In this document: in pieces, positions 1 to 5,842 of the stretch
How positions within the stretch are numbered: position 1 is the stretch's first letter
Layout: each line of letters starts with the position of its first letter
From: Rhodospirillaceae bacterium
GTDB lineage: Bacteria; Pseudomonadota; Alphaproteobacteria; Rhodospirillales; Magnetovibrionaceae
Assembly: GCA_002732845.1 (NCBI GenBank)
Contig: NVSZ01000019.1
Span: 2,972-14,440, forward strand
Reading direction: 5' to 3'
Length of the DNA stretch: 11,469 nt
Program-made: the position numbers and the translations under genes
The notes under the pieces: generated by a model
Told to the model about the DNA's origin: nothing
The model's database searches: none
The model's input: only the letters and a program-made list of their open reading frames with translations

Positions 1-221
1 GTGCCGATGAAAATTAAAATCCCGGTGACCAAGGCGGCCAGCCATTCATCGCCAATAAACGGGATCATAAAGTGTTTGAGGACCGGCGTTCCGTACAAAC
101 TGGCAAAACTGGCCCCGATCCATCCGGCGATGGACAAGATTTCGTGTACAAAGCCGCGCGAATATCCAAAAGCTCCGGATATTAAAAGCGCACCTATGAC
201 GAAAATGTCGATCCAATGCAT
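1..221 (-). CDS. cvpA: CvpA family membrane protein, N-terminal part (runs off the left edge)
   Basis: The minus strand reads in frame from an ATG at 221 to the window edge, giving 73 residues that begin MHWIDIFVIGALLISGAFGY. The D-x-hydrophobic start, the G-x-x-RGF motif followed by an E, and two hydrophobic helices separated by a short loop are typical of the N-terminus of the CvpA (colicin V production) family of inner-membrane proteins, which usually have four membrane spans and about 160-200 residues. In E. coli the gene is linked to purF and to colicin V export, but the biochemical role is unclear. It starts 17 bp after the radA stop and so probably shares its transcript. The only purine-rich stretch upstream (AGAAGG) is about 20 bases away inside the end of radA, so coupling to radA translation is likely. 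The radA-cvpA pairing is common in alphaproteobacteria and supports the call. Confidence 0.85.
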   Translation of the reverse strand, partial: MHWIDIFVIGALLISGAFGYSRGFVHEILSIAGWIGASFASLYGTPVLKHFMIPFIGDEWLAALVTGILIFIG

Positions 222-238
222 GGCTTAGATGACCGTTT

Positions 239-1603
239 TTAACCTTCTGTATCGAACATCAAAGCCAGTTCGGCCAAATGTCCAAGTTCGTTAATGTTCA
301 AGCCTTCGGTTCCTGACTTTGCCTTGCCCCGACGTTTGGGGATAATGGCGCGTTTGAAACCCAGTTTTGCGGCTTCTTTCAGGCGTCCTTCGGCATGGCT
401 GACCGCACGAATTTCGCCGGATAACCCGACTTCACCATAAAACATACTGCCTTCGGGAACCGATATTCCACTCAGGCTAGACAGTAATGCCGCAGCCACC
501 GCCAAATCGCAAGCCGGTTCATTCACCCGCATGCCACCCGCGACGTTTAAGTACACATCGTTGGTGCCGATGGCAACCCCGCACCGTGTCTCGATGACCG
601 CCATAATCATCGCCAATCTGGAACTGTCCCAACCGACCACGGCGCGGCGCGGCGTGGCTAAGGTGGACGGAGACACCAAAGCCTCGACTTCTAACAGCAT
701 GGGGCGCGTGCCTTCCATGCCCGCAAACACGGCGGAACCACTGACTTCTTGTTCTCGGTCGCTGAGGAATAAAGCCGATGGATTGGTGACTTCGGACAGC
801 CCACAATCAGACATTTCAAACACGCCAATTTCATCGGTGGCGCCAAAGCGGTTTTTGACCGCGCGCAGGATGCGAAATTGGTGACTGCGATCACCTTCGA
901 AATACAGCACAGTATCGACCATGTGCTCTAGCACGCGCGGTCCGGCAATTTGCCCGTCTTTGGTGACATGACCGACCAAAATCACCGGAAAGCCCCTGCG
1001 TTTGGACAACTTGATCAGTTCCTGAGCACTGGTGCGCACTTGTGATACCGAACCCGGCGCACTTTCAATATTGTCGACAAACATGGTTTGGATGGAATCA
1101 ATAATGGCGACTGCGGGGGGATCGGCCTCTAACGTTGTGATGATATCGCGCACGTTGGACGCCGCCGCCAATTGAACGCCGGATTTATCCAGACCCAAAC
1201 GGCTGGCGCGCAAACGCAATTGTTCTACGGATTCTTCGCCACTGATATACGCCACACGTCCACCTTCGGACAGCCGCGCGGCGGCTTGCATTAAAATGGT
1301 CGATTTGCCGATGCCCGGATCGCCACCGACCAAAATGGCGGACCCGGCGACCAAGCCACCGCCCAATACGCGGTCTAATTCGCCAATGTTGGTGAGGCGG
1401 CGGGGCGGGCTTTTTTCTTCGCCTTCCAGTCCGACAAACTGAATTTTCCGGCCTTTACTAGCACTTAGTCCTTTGGGCGTGGCCTCAACGGGGGCCTGTT
1501 CCACCAACGTATTCCACGCGCCGCAGGTATCACATTTGCCGTTCCACTTGTTGTGAACAGCATTGCACTCTTGGCAGATAAACTGTGTTTTAGCCTTGGC
1601 CAC
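239..1603 (-). CDS. radA: DNA repair protein RadA
   Basis: RadA (Sms) is a RecA-like ATPase that helps process recombination intermediates by promoting branch migration. The 454-residue product has the family layout and usual length. An N-terminal C4 zinc finger uses C10, C13, C24 and C27. A RecA-type ATPase core carries the Walker A motif GGDPGIGKST at 93-102 and a Walker B strand ending in D169 near 165-169. The RadA signature KNRFG is at 250-254. A Lon-protease-like C-terminal domain spans about 270-454. The start is GTG at 1603, chosen because the encoded MAKAKTQFICQEC matches the normal RadA N-terminus; the ribosome binding site is weak (GGGAAA). It is followed after 17 bp by cvpA. In related genomes radA commonly follows an alr or mla cluster, but here three small genes and the tautomerase lie between mlaF and radA. 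Confidence 0.97.
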   Translation of the reverse strand: MAKAKTQFICQECNAVHNKWNGKCDTCGAWNTLVEQAPVEATPKGLSASKGRKIQFVGLEGEEKSPPRRLTNIGELDRVLGGGLVAGSAILVGGDPGIGKSTILMQAAARLSEGGRVAYISGEESVEQLRLRASRLGLDKSGVQLAAASNVRDIITTLEADPPAVAIIDSIQTMFVDNIESAPGSVSQVRTSAQELIKLSKRRGFPVILVGHVTKDGQIAGPRVLEHMVDTVLYFEGDRSHQFRILRAVKNRFGATDEIGVFEMSDCGLSEVTNPSALFLSDREQEVSGSAVFAGMEGTRPMLLEVEALVSPSTLATPRRAVVGWDSSRLAMIMAVIETRCGVAIGTNDVYLNVAGGMRVNEPACDLAVAAALLSSLSGISVPEGSMFYGEVGLSGEIRAVSHAEGRLKEAAKLGFKRAIIPKRRGKAKSGTEGLNINELGHLAELALMFDTEG

Positions 1604-1636
1604 GGGTGTTTCCCAATTCGATTTTTGAATAGGGAT

Positions 1637-1666
1637 GTTTTAGCGGGATTCGGGGGTGCATCACAA
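1637..1666 (-). promoter_or_regulatory. Possible sigma-70-type promoter for radA
   Basis: On the minus strand there is a TTGTGA (-35-like, 1661-1666) and a TAAAAC (-10-like, 1637-1642) with an 18-bp spacer, ending about 33 bp before the radA start. The match is partial (roughly four of six at each box). radA needs its own promoter here because the neighbouring upstream gene is on the opposite strand. Treat it as a weak candidate. Confidence 0.25.
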
Positions 1667-1810
1667 GCTTTAGCACCACCCTTCACGCCAATGCTTATTG
1701 ACTGAACGCAAACTGAATGGTTGCTTCAGGATTGGTTCAAGGCTGTTCACTTATAAAGAGTTCAACAAGATGCAAATGCGGTCAGCACCACTGAAGAAAG
1801 GAGAATAATT

Positions 1811-2047
1811 ATGCACATTACCGGAAATCTATATCTATTGGGTTTGGCGTGTTCTCTTTTCTTGGCCGCACTCGCCATGTGGGTTGCGAAAGGTTCTCAG
1901 GAAAACCGCGGGGAACACTCGTATTTGACATCAACCCCTATCAAATACGCCGCATCCGCAGGAGCCGTTCTCGCCGCCGCTGGTGTGACCAAAATCACAG
2001 TATTTTCAGATTTTTATGTTAACAATTCAATGTACGCACCTGTTTAA
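1811..2047 (+). CDS. Small probable membrane protein, unknown function
   Basis: The 78-residue product is not recognised. It begins MHITGNLYLLGLACSLFLAA and has a clear hydrophobic helix at about residues 7-25. A second, alanine-rich apolar stretch at about 46-62 could be a second span. Between them lies a short polar segment rich in S, E, N and K, and the tail is polar with several aromatic residues. Coding is supported by a good ribosome binding site (AAAGGAGA, about seven bases before the ATG) and by a strong terminator 50 bp downstream. It stands alone: radA is divergent on its left and the dehydratase gene converges from the right, so it must have its own promoter in the 1604-1810 gap. 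The only hint of one there is a TATAAA at 1752-1757 without a convincing -35. The first hydrophobic segment could instead be an uncleaved signal anchor. No function is proposed. Confidence 0.7.
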   Translation: MHITGNLYLLGLACSLFLAALAMWVAKGSQENRGEHSYLTSTPIKYAASAGAVLAAAGVTKITVFSDFYVNNSMYAPV

Positions 2048-2091
2048 GAATTCGCCTGTTTAAGTTTTTCAAAGTAACTCAAAACAAGCCC

Positions 2092-2128
2092 AAAAAACCA
2101 CCCGGTTCCCTCCCGGGTGGTTTTTTTT
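2092..2128. terminator. Bidirectional intrinsic terminator
   Basis: An 8-bp perfect GC-rich stem (CCACCCGG at 2098-2105 pairing with CCGGGTGG at 2113-2120) closes a 7-base loop. It is flanked by six A on the left (2092-2097) and eight T on the right (2121-2128). The A and T tracts extend the hairpin and give a U-run on both strands. It therefore can end the 78-residue gene on the plus strand and the dehydratase gene on the minus strand, whose stop is only a few bases away. Confidence 0.92.
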
Positions 2129-2131
2129 GTG

Positions 2132-2392
2132 TTAGCTGTGCGCATCCATAAATCGAGCCAGCTCAACGTCTTTAGGCGTGACTTCCCCCGCGTCGTGGGT
2201 GGTCAGGGTGACGTCGACGGTGTTATAGACATTTGACCAATCGGGGTGATGGTTCATTTTTTCGGCTTTTAAGGCGCACGCCGTCATGAACGCAAAAGCC
2301 GCATTAAAATCTTTAAATTTAAATACTTTATGGATGGCGTTGGACTCTTCAAGCTCGCTCCAGCCCTCCAGACTTTCTGTTGGATATCTCAT
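2132..2392 (-). CDS. Pterin-4a-carbinolamine dehydratase (4a-hydroxytetrahydrobiopterin dehydratase)
   Basis: This enzyme dehydrates 4a-hydroxytetrahydropterin, the product left by aromatic amino acid hydroxylases, so that the pterin cofactor can be recycled; it acts in the cytosol. The 86-residue product shows the family motif MNHHPDW (46-52) and a third histidine at 66 in TTHD. The spacing H48-H49-H66 matches the three catalytic histidines known in the family. The start is the ATG at 2392, preceded seven bases upstream by a very strong ribosome binding site (GGGAGGAG). The open frame continues upstream to a TTG, but those 15 codons would be made of ribosome-binding-site-like repeats (GRNSGSNSG) and are not family-like. 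No phenylalanine hydroxylase is seen nearby, so the partner hydroxylase is elsewhere or the protein has another pterin role. It ends at the shared terminator and is divergent from the secreted-protein gene. Confidence 0.95.
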   Translation of the reverse strand: MRYPTESLEGWSELEESNAIHKVFKFKDFNAAFAFMTACALKAEKMNHHPDWSNVYNTVDVTLTTHDAGEVTPKDVELARFMDAHS

Positions 2393-2401
2393 AATAGTAC
2401 T

Positions 2402-2425
2402 CCTCCCACTATTGCTCCCACTATT
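2402..2425 (-). repeat. Duplicated 12-bp ribosome-binding-site repeat upstream of the dehydratase gene
   Basis: Read on the minus strand, AATAGTGGGAGC is followed directly by AATAGTGGGAGG, two 12-bp copies differing only at the last base. Each carries a GGGAG Shine-Dalgarno core. The copy nearer the ATG, extended to GGGAGGAG, has the right spacing (seven bases). The outer copy is too far away to serve the same start. Confidence 0.8.
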
Positions 2426-2552
2426 CCTACCCCTCAAAACATGGGAACGCGCAGACGCCAGAACAAGTTAAAATATGCCGTGTGGTTTTGCTGGGGAAGC
2501 GATAGAATTGGCCAAATTTGATTTGAATTGATTCTGTAAAGGACGCTCAACC

Positions 2553-2828
2553 ATGAAACGTTTGATGCTCATCGCCATGCTGACCTTGGCCCCGCTTTCG
2601 GTACACGCCGAAAACCCCTTGGCCTTGGAAGATGCTGAAATTGATAAAGCGACCAGAGCCATGGAAGAAGCGGCGAAAAACCTGACCAACATCTTAGGTC
2701 TGGTGCTCAGGTCGATCCCCCAATACGAAATGCCTGTTGTATTGCCCAACGGCGATATCTTGATCAAGCGCGTACAAAAAAACGAACAACCACCGGCGAC
2801 CCAAGAGCCGGACAGTTCAAAAATCTAG
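2553..2828 (+). CDS. Small secreted/periplasmic protein, unknown function
   Basis: The 91-residue product begins MKRLMLIAMLTLAPLSVHA, a textbook signal peptide with a likely signal peptidase I site after the VHA at residues 17-19. The mature part of about 72 residues has a charged amphipathic helix (about 22-55). Then comes the short motif IPQYEMP-VVLPNGDILIKR (about 55-73) and a disordered P, Q and E rich tail. I believe proteins with a similar SIPQYE...LPNGDI pattern recur as unnamed short exported proteins in alphaproteobacteria, but I do not know a function. The ribosome binding site is AAAGGA about nine bases before the ATG. It is divergent from the dehydratase gene and its stop overlaps that of the convergent tautomerase gene. 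No lipobox cysteine is present, so it is probably soluble in the periplasm. Confidence 0.8.
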   Translation: MKRLMLIAMLTLAPLSVHAENPLALEDAEIDKATRAMEEAAKNLTNILGLVLRSIPQYEMPVVLPNGDILIKRVQKNEQPPATQEPDSSKI

Positions 2829-3163
2829 CTGTGTTTGGTGTAGCAATTGGCGTCTAGGTCGTTCAGTTCCACGCTGATCGCCACGTCGTCTTTGACGTGA
2901 GCTGAGACTTGATCGAAGACGCGCTGGGTCAAATCTTTCTTTTGATCATTGTTGCGGCCCGGCAGCAGTTTGATTTCCACATGAACAAAGGCTTGTTTGG
3001 TGCCGCCGACCCAATAGTTGTCGCAGGCGTGGGCTCTGGCTTTGATGGCTTTTGTGTTGAACAGGCCGGACTGAACCGCGCCTGTAAAAACGGCTTCGAC
3101 TAAGTCTTGGATATTTATATCCTCGGCGAGGGGGGCTGCGTATTCGATGATGAGATGGGGCAT
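2825..3163 (-). CDS. 5-carboxymethyl-2-hydroxymuconate delta-isomerase family tautomerase
   Basis: The tautomerase superfamily uses an N-terminal proline, exposed after Met removal, as the acid/base catalyst. The 112-residue product starts MPHLIIEYAAPL with that proline at position 2. It continues with the CHMI-type pattern IKARAHACDNYWVGG (about 40-54), FVHVEIKLLPGR (about 59-70) and a C-terminal strand followed by Y-T-K. This matches the HpcD/CHMI family (about 110-126 residues) rather than the 60-residue 4-oxalocrotonate tautomerases. CHMI isomerises an intermediate of homoprotocatechuate breakdown, but no other gene of that pathway is visible, so the natural substrate is uncertain. The start at 3163 is set by the catalytic proline; a longer frame reaching to 3385 only reads mlaF in another phase. 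It begins 4 bp after the mlaF stop with no clear ribosome binding site, which points to translational coupling. Confidence 0.9.
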   Translation of the reverse strand: MPHLIIEYAAPLAEDINIQDLVEAVFTGAVQSGLFNTKAIKARAHACDNYWVGGTKQAFVHVEIKLLPGRNNDQKKDLTQRVFDQVSAHVKDDVAISVELNDLDANCYTKHS

Positions 3164-3167
3164 GGTT

Positions 3168-3941
3168 TTAAGCCCGCACCGCCATTTGAATTGGCCCTTC
3201 GGCGCGGCCGTTGATGAATTGGTCGACGTATTCGTTGCCGGAATGGTCGATGTCGGCGACCGGGCCTTGCCAGATGATTTTGCCTTCGTATAGCATGGCG
3301 ATGCGGTCGGCGATTTTGCGGGCCGAGGCCATGTCGTGGGTGATGCTGAGCGCGGTGGCGCCGACTTCGCGGCTGACTTTAACAATCAAATCATTGATGA
3401 CGTCGGCCATAATGGGGTCCAGACCCGTGGTCGGTTCGTCGAAAAAGATGATTTCGGGATCGGACGCTATGGCGCGCGCTAAACCGACCCGTTTTTGCAT
3501 GCCGCCGGACAGTTCCGACGGCATCAAATACGCCACATCGGCGTTTAGGCCGACCATGGCGAGTTTTTCGATGGAGATTTCAGGGGCGTCTTCGCGGGTA
3601 CAGCGTTTTTCCGCCAACAGGCCAAACGTGACGTTTTCCCAGACGGGCAGGGAATCAAACAACGCTCCGCCCTGAAACAACATGCCGAATTGATGGTTGA
3701 TGCGTTCACGGTCGGCCGCACCCATGCCAATGACGTTTTCACCATCGACTTTGACGGTGCCGCTGTCGGGGGTCAAAAGGCCCAAGATAGATTTCAGCGT
3801 GACTGATTTTCCGGTGCCGGACCCGCCAATAATGACGACGCTTTCGCCGACGCCAACGTCCAGGTCAACACCGCTCAACACGACTTTTTTGCCAAAGGCT
3901 TTACAGATGCCGCGCATTTCGATTTTTGGCGTATTGCCCAT
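3168..3941 (-). CDS. mlaF: Phospholipid-transport ABC ATPase, MlaF type
   Basis: MlaF is the cytosolic ATPase that, with the MlaE permease, powers phospholipid movement between inner and outer membranes to keep the outer leaflet asymmetric. The 257-residue product has Walker A GGSGTGKS (39-46), Q-loop Q90, signature LSGGMQ (144-149), Walker B FFDEP with catalytic E169, the D-loop GLD, and switch H202. The LFQGGALFDSL segment (88-98), the DEPTTGLDPI run and a C-terminal GPIQM are characteristic of the MlaF/Ttg2A branch. The ATG at 3941 is preferred over a TTG one codon earlier because it lies seven bases after AAGGA. The gene starts 10 bp after the mlaE stop. A homologue of MlaD, the substrate-binding MCE subunit, is not found next to it in this window. 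Confidence 0.96.
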   Translation of the reverse strand: MGNTPKIEMRGICKAFGKKVVLSGVDLDVGVGESVVIIGGSGTGKSVTLKSILGLLTPDSGTVKVDGENVIGMGAADRERINHQFGMLFQGGALFDSLPVWENVTFGLLAEKRCTREDAPEISIEKLAMVGLNADVAYLMPSELSGGMQKRVGLARAIASDPEIIFFDEPTTGLDPIMADVINDLIVKVSREVGATALSITHDMASARKIADRIAMLYEGKIIWQGPVADIDHSGNEYVDQFINGRAEGPIQMAVRA

Positions 3942-3951
3942 CAATTCATCC

Positions 3952-4731
3952 TTATTTCGAAAAGAACATTTCGGTCAGCACGTAATCTGAACACAAGATC
4001 AAAATGCATGATGAAACCACGGCGTTGGTGGTGGCCATGCCCACACCTTGGGCGCCGCCCTTGGAATTGTATCCGTGATAGCACCCCATCAAGGCCACGA
4101 TAAAGCCAAATACGGCGGCCTTGACCAGACCGGACTGGACGTCTTCGAAGGTCAGGAAATCCATGGTTTTTTGCATGTAGTTGGCGCCGTTAAAGCCCAG
4201 TTTGTAAACCGCCACGATATAGCCGCCAAACACACCAATAATGTCGGCAATCAACACCAAAATAGGGAACATGGTGAGGCCCGCGATCAGGCGCGGCGCA
4301 ACCAAATATTTCATCGGGTTGGTGGACAATGTGGTCAGGGCATCAATTTGTTCGGTGACCCGCATGGTGCCAATTTCGGCGGCCAGCGAAGCGCCGATGC
4401 GCCCGGCCACCATCAATCCGGCCAACACAGGCCCCAGTTCACGGGTGATGGAAAGCACCACCACGTTGGCAATCGCGCCTTCGGCAGAAAATCGAGAAAA
4501 TCCGGTGTAACTTTGCAAAGCCAAAACCATGCCCGCAAACACCGCGGTCAAACCCACAACGGGAAGCGAGTAAAATCCGATATCGACCATTTGGCGCAAC
4601 ACAATGCGGGGGTAATAGGGCGGACGCACGGCATGCATCATGCCCGATCCCGCAAACGTAGAAATCCGCCCGATCACGGCGAACAGGTTTAAAAGGGCCC
4701 GTCCGATGGGTTGAAATGGATTCATAGTCAT
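3952..4731 (-). CDS. mlaE: Phospholipid-transport ABC permease, MlaE type
   Basis: This is the inner-membrane permease of a Mla/MCE-type lipid transporter (MlaE/YrbE, DUF140 family). The 259-residue product has the family length, an N-terminal amphipathic interface helix (about 1-30) and five to six hydrophobic segments. The conserved core SITRELGPVLAGLMVAGRIG with following A-x-x-AEIGTMRVTEQIDAL (about 93-130) is the MlaE signature. The G-C-Y-x-G motif near residue 215 is also present. The ATG at 4731 overlaps the alr stop by one base (TAATG), so it is translationally coupled to alr. A second in-frame ATG two codons on (4725) is an equally possible start, and GGGAAAG upstream serves either. 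It probably forms a 2:2 complex with the MlaF protein encoded next. Confidence 0.95.
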   Translation of the reverse strand: MTMNPFQPIGRALLNLFAVIGRISTFAGSGMMHAVRPPYYPRIVLRQMVDIGFYSLPVVGLTAVFAGMVLALQSYTGFSRFSAEGAIANVVVLSITRELGPVLAGLMVAGRIGASLAAEIGTMRVTEQIDALTTLSTNPMKYLVAPRLIAGLTMFPILVLIADIIGVFGGYIVAVYKLGFNGANYMQKTMDFLTFEDVQSGLVKAAVFGFIVALMGCYHGYNSKGGAQGVGMATTNAVVSSCILILCSDYVLTEMFFSK

Positions 4732-5837
4732 TAAGTCTTTCCCGTTTGCCCCGTATAAACACGATGATAGCGTGTTCCCAATTGAGTTAGCAATTCATAC
4801 CCTATGGTGCCAGCTTTGTCAGCAACATCGTCAATTGGGTTGTTCGGCCCAATTAAGTCGGCCATTTGGCCCGGAAGTATGAGGGCTTGCGGGATGTTGG
4901 TGACATCAACGGTGATCAGGTCCATCGACACGCACCCAACGATATTCGCCTTATGCTCGCCAAAATAGACGAATCCAGCATTAGAGAGACTGCGCAGGAA
5001 ACCATCCGCGTAACCGACCGCAATGGTCGCGATTTTTGCCCCCACTGATGCCTGATAGGTCGAACCATAGCCAACACTTTGTGCATTTGTCAGCGTGCGC
5101 ACCTGTAAAATGCGGCCTTGCAAACGAATCACTTGGGTCATGGGATTGGGCTTGTTTGGTGTTGGATTGGCACCATATAAAGCCACACCGGGGCGCAACA
5201 CATCAAAATGATAATCCGTGCCTAAAAATGAGCCCGATGAATTTGCAAGCGAGATGCGCCGGGCTTTGATTTGGGCAAGGACAGACTTAAAAGCCGTCAA
5301 TTGGCGCGCATTTATCGGCGCATCTGAGTCTTCGGCGGACACCAAATGGCTGAGCACGATGTCGATGTTGAGATCACCAACCAGCTGTTGAACGTCTGAA
5401 ATTTCAAGGCCCAACCGCGCCATGCCCGTATCGATGTGCAGGTCACAGGGCATGGTTTTGTCAAAATCTCGCCAAGCGGTGACTTGGTCGAGGCTATTGA
5501 GAACCGGAACCAGATTATGCGTGACAAAGTCAGGTCCGGTGCCATCCAAAAACCCGCAAAACACATGGATGGACGGGGCAGGGCCGATGATGGCGCGCAA
5601 TTGGATCGCTTCGGAAATGGTGGCGACAAAAAAGGTCTGACACCCTGCGTTTAACAAGGCCGGAGCAATTCGGCTCACATCCAACCCATAGGCAGCGGCT
5701 TTAACCACGGCCCCGGAAATCGCCCCCGATTGTTCCGCCATATCTTGAAACAATCGCCAATTGCTGACCAAGGCGTCCAGATCGATGGTCAGAATGGCAC
5801 CCGCACGTAAGGCTTCTGGGGACTGAGACGGGCTCAT
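4731..5837 (-). CDS. alr: Alanine racemase (PLP-dependent)
   Basis: Alanine racemase converts L-alanine to D-alanine for peptidoglycan. The 368-residue product has the usual length and a TIM-barrel plus C-terminal beta domain. K46 in AVVKAAAYG binds pyridoxal phosphate. Y257 in SVGYGSTY is the opposite-face catalytic base. R215 in LRPGVALYG should contact the pyridine nitrogen, H163 (LSHL) should stack on the ring, and R141 (MARLG) and M305-D306 line the active site. The loop after the lysine is unusual: the common KANAYGHG or KADAYGLG is KAAAYGLD here. The start is the ATG at 5837, 5 bp after the dnaB stop with AAGGA upstream inside dnaB. An extra 54 codons upstream are open but only re-read the dnaB end in another phase. 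The mlaE start overlaps its stop. A dnaB-alr pairing is a common alphaproteobacterial arrangement. Confidence 0.96.
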   Translation of the reverse strand: MSPSQSPEALRAGAILTIDLDALVSNWRLFQDMAEQSGAISGAVVKAAAYGLDVSRIAPALLNAGCQTFFVATISEAIQLRAIIGPAPSIHVFCGFLDGTGPDFVTHNLVPVLNSLDQVTAWRDFDKTMPCDLHIDTGMARLGLEISDVQQLVGDLNIDIVLSHLVSAEDSDAPINARQLTAFKSVLAQIKARRISLANSSGSFLGTDYHFDVLRPGVALYGANPTPNKPNPMTQVIRLQGRILQVRTLTNAQSVGYGSTYQASVGAKIATIAVGYADGFLRSLSNAGFVYFGEHKANIVGCVSMDLITVDVTNIPQALILPGQMADLIGPNNPIDDVADKAGTIGYELLTQLGTRYHRVYTGQTGKT

Positions 5838-5842
5838 GTCGG

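Noticed and set aside
1..228. Plus-strand open frame at the left edge
   Set aside because: The opposite strand encodes a recognisable CvpA N-terminus; the plus frame has no motif or ribosome binding site support.
3164..3385. N-terminal extension of the tautomerase by 74 codons
   Set aside because: It would bury the catalytic N-terminal proline and only re-reads the end of mlaF in another phase.
4048..4692. Long plus-strand open frame (214 codons) opposite mlaE
   Set aside because: It is antisense to a clear MlaE permease, is full of H, Q, G and N in the way of a reversed membrane-protein frame, and has no family resemblance.
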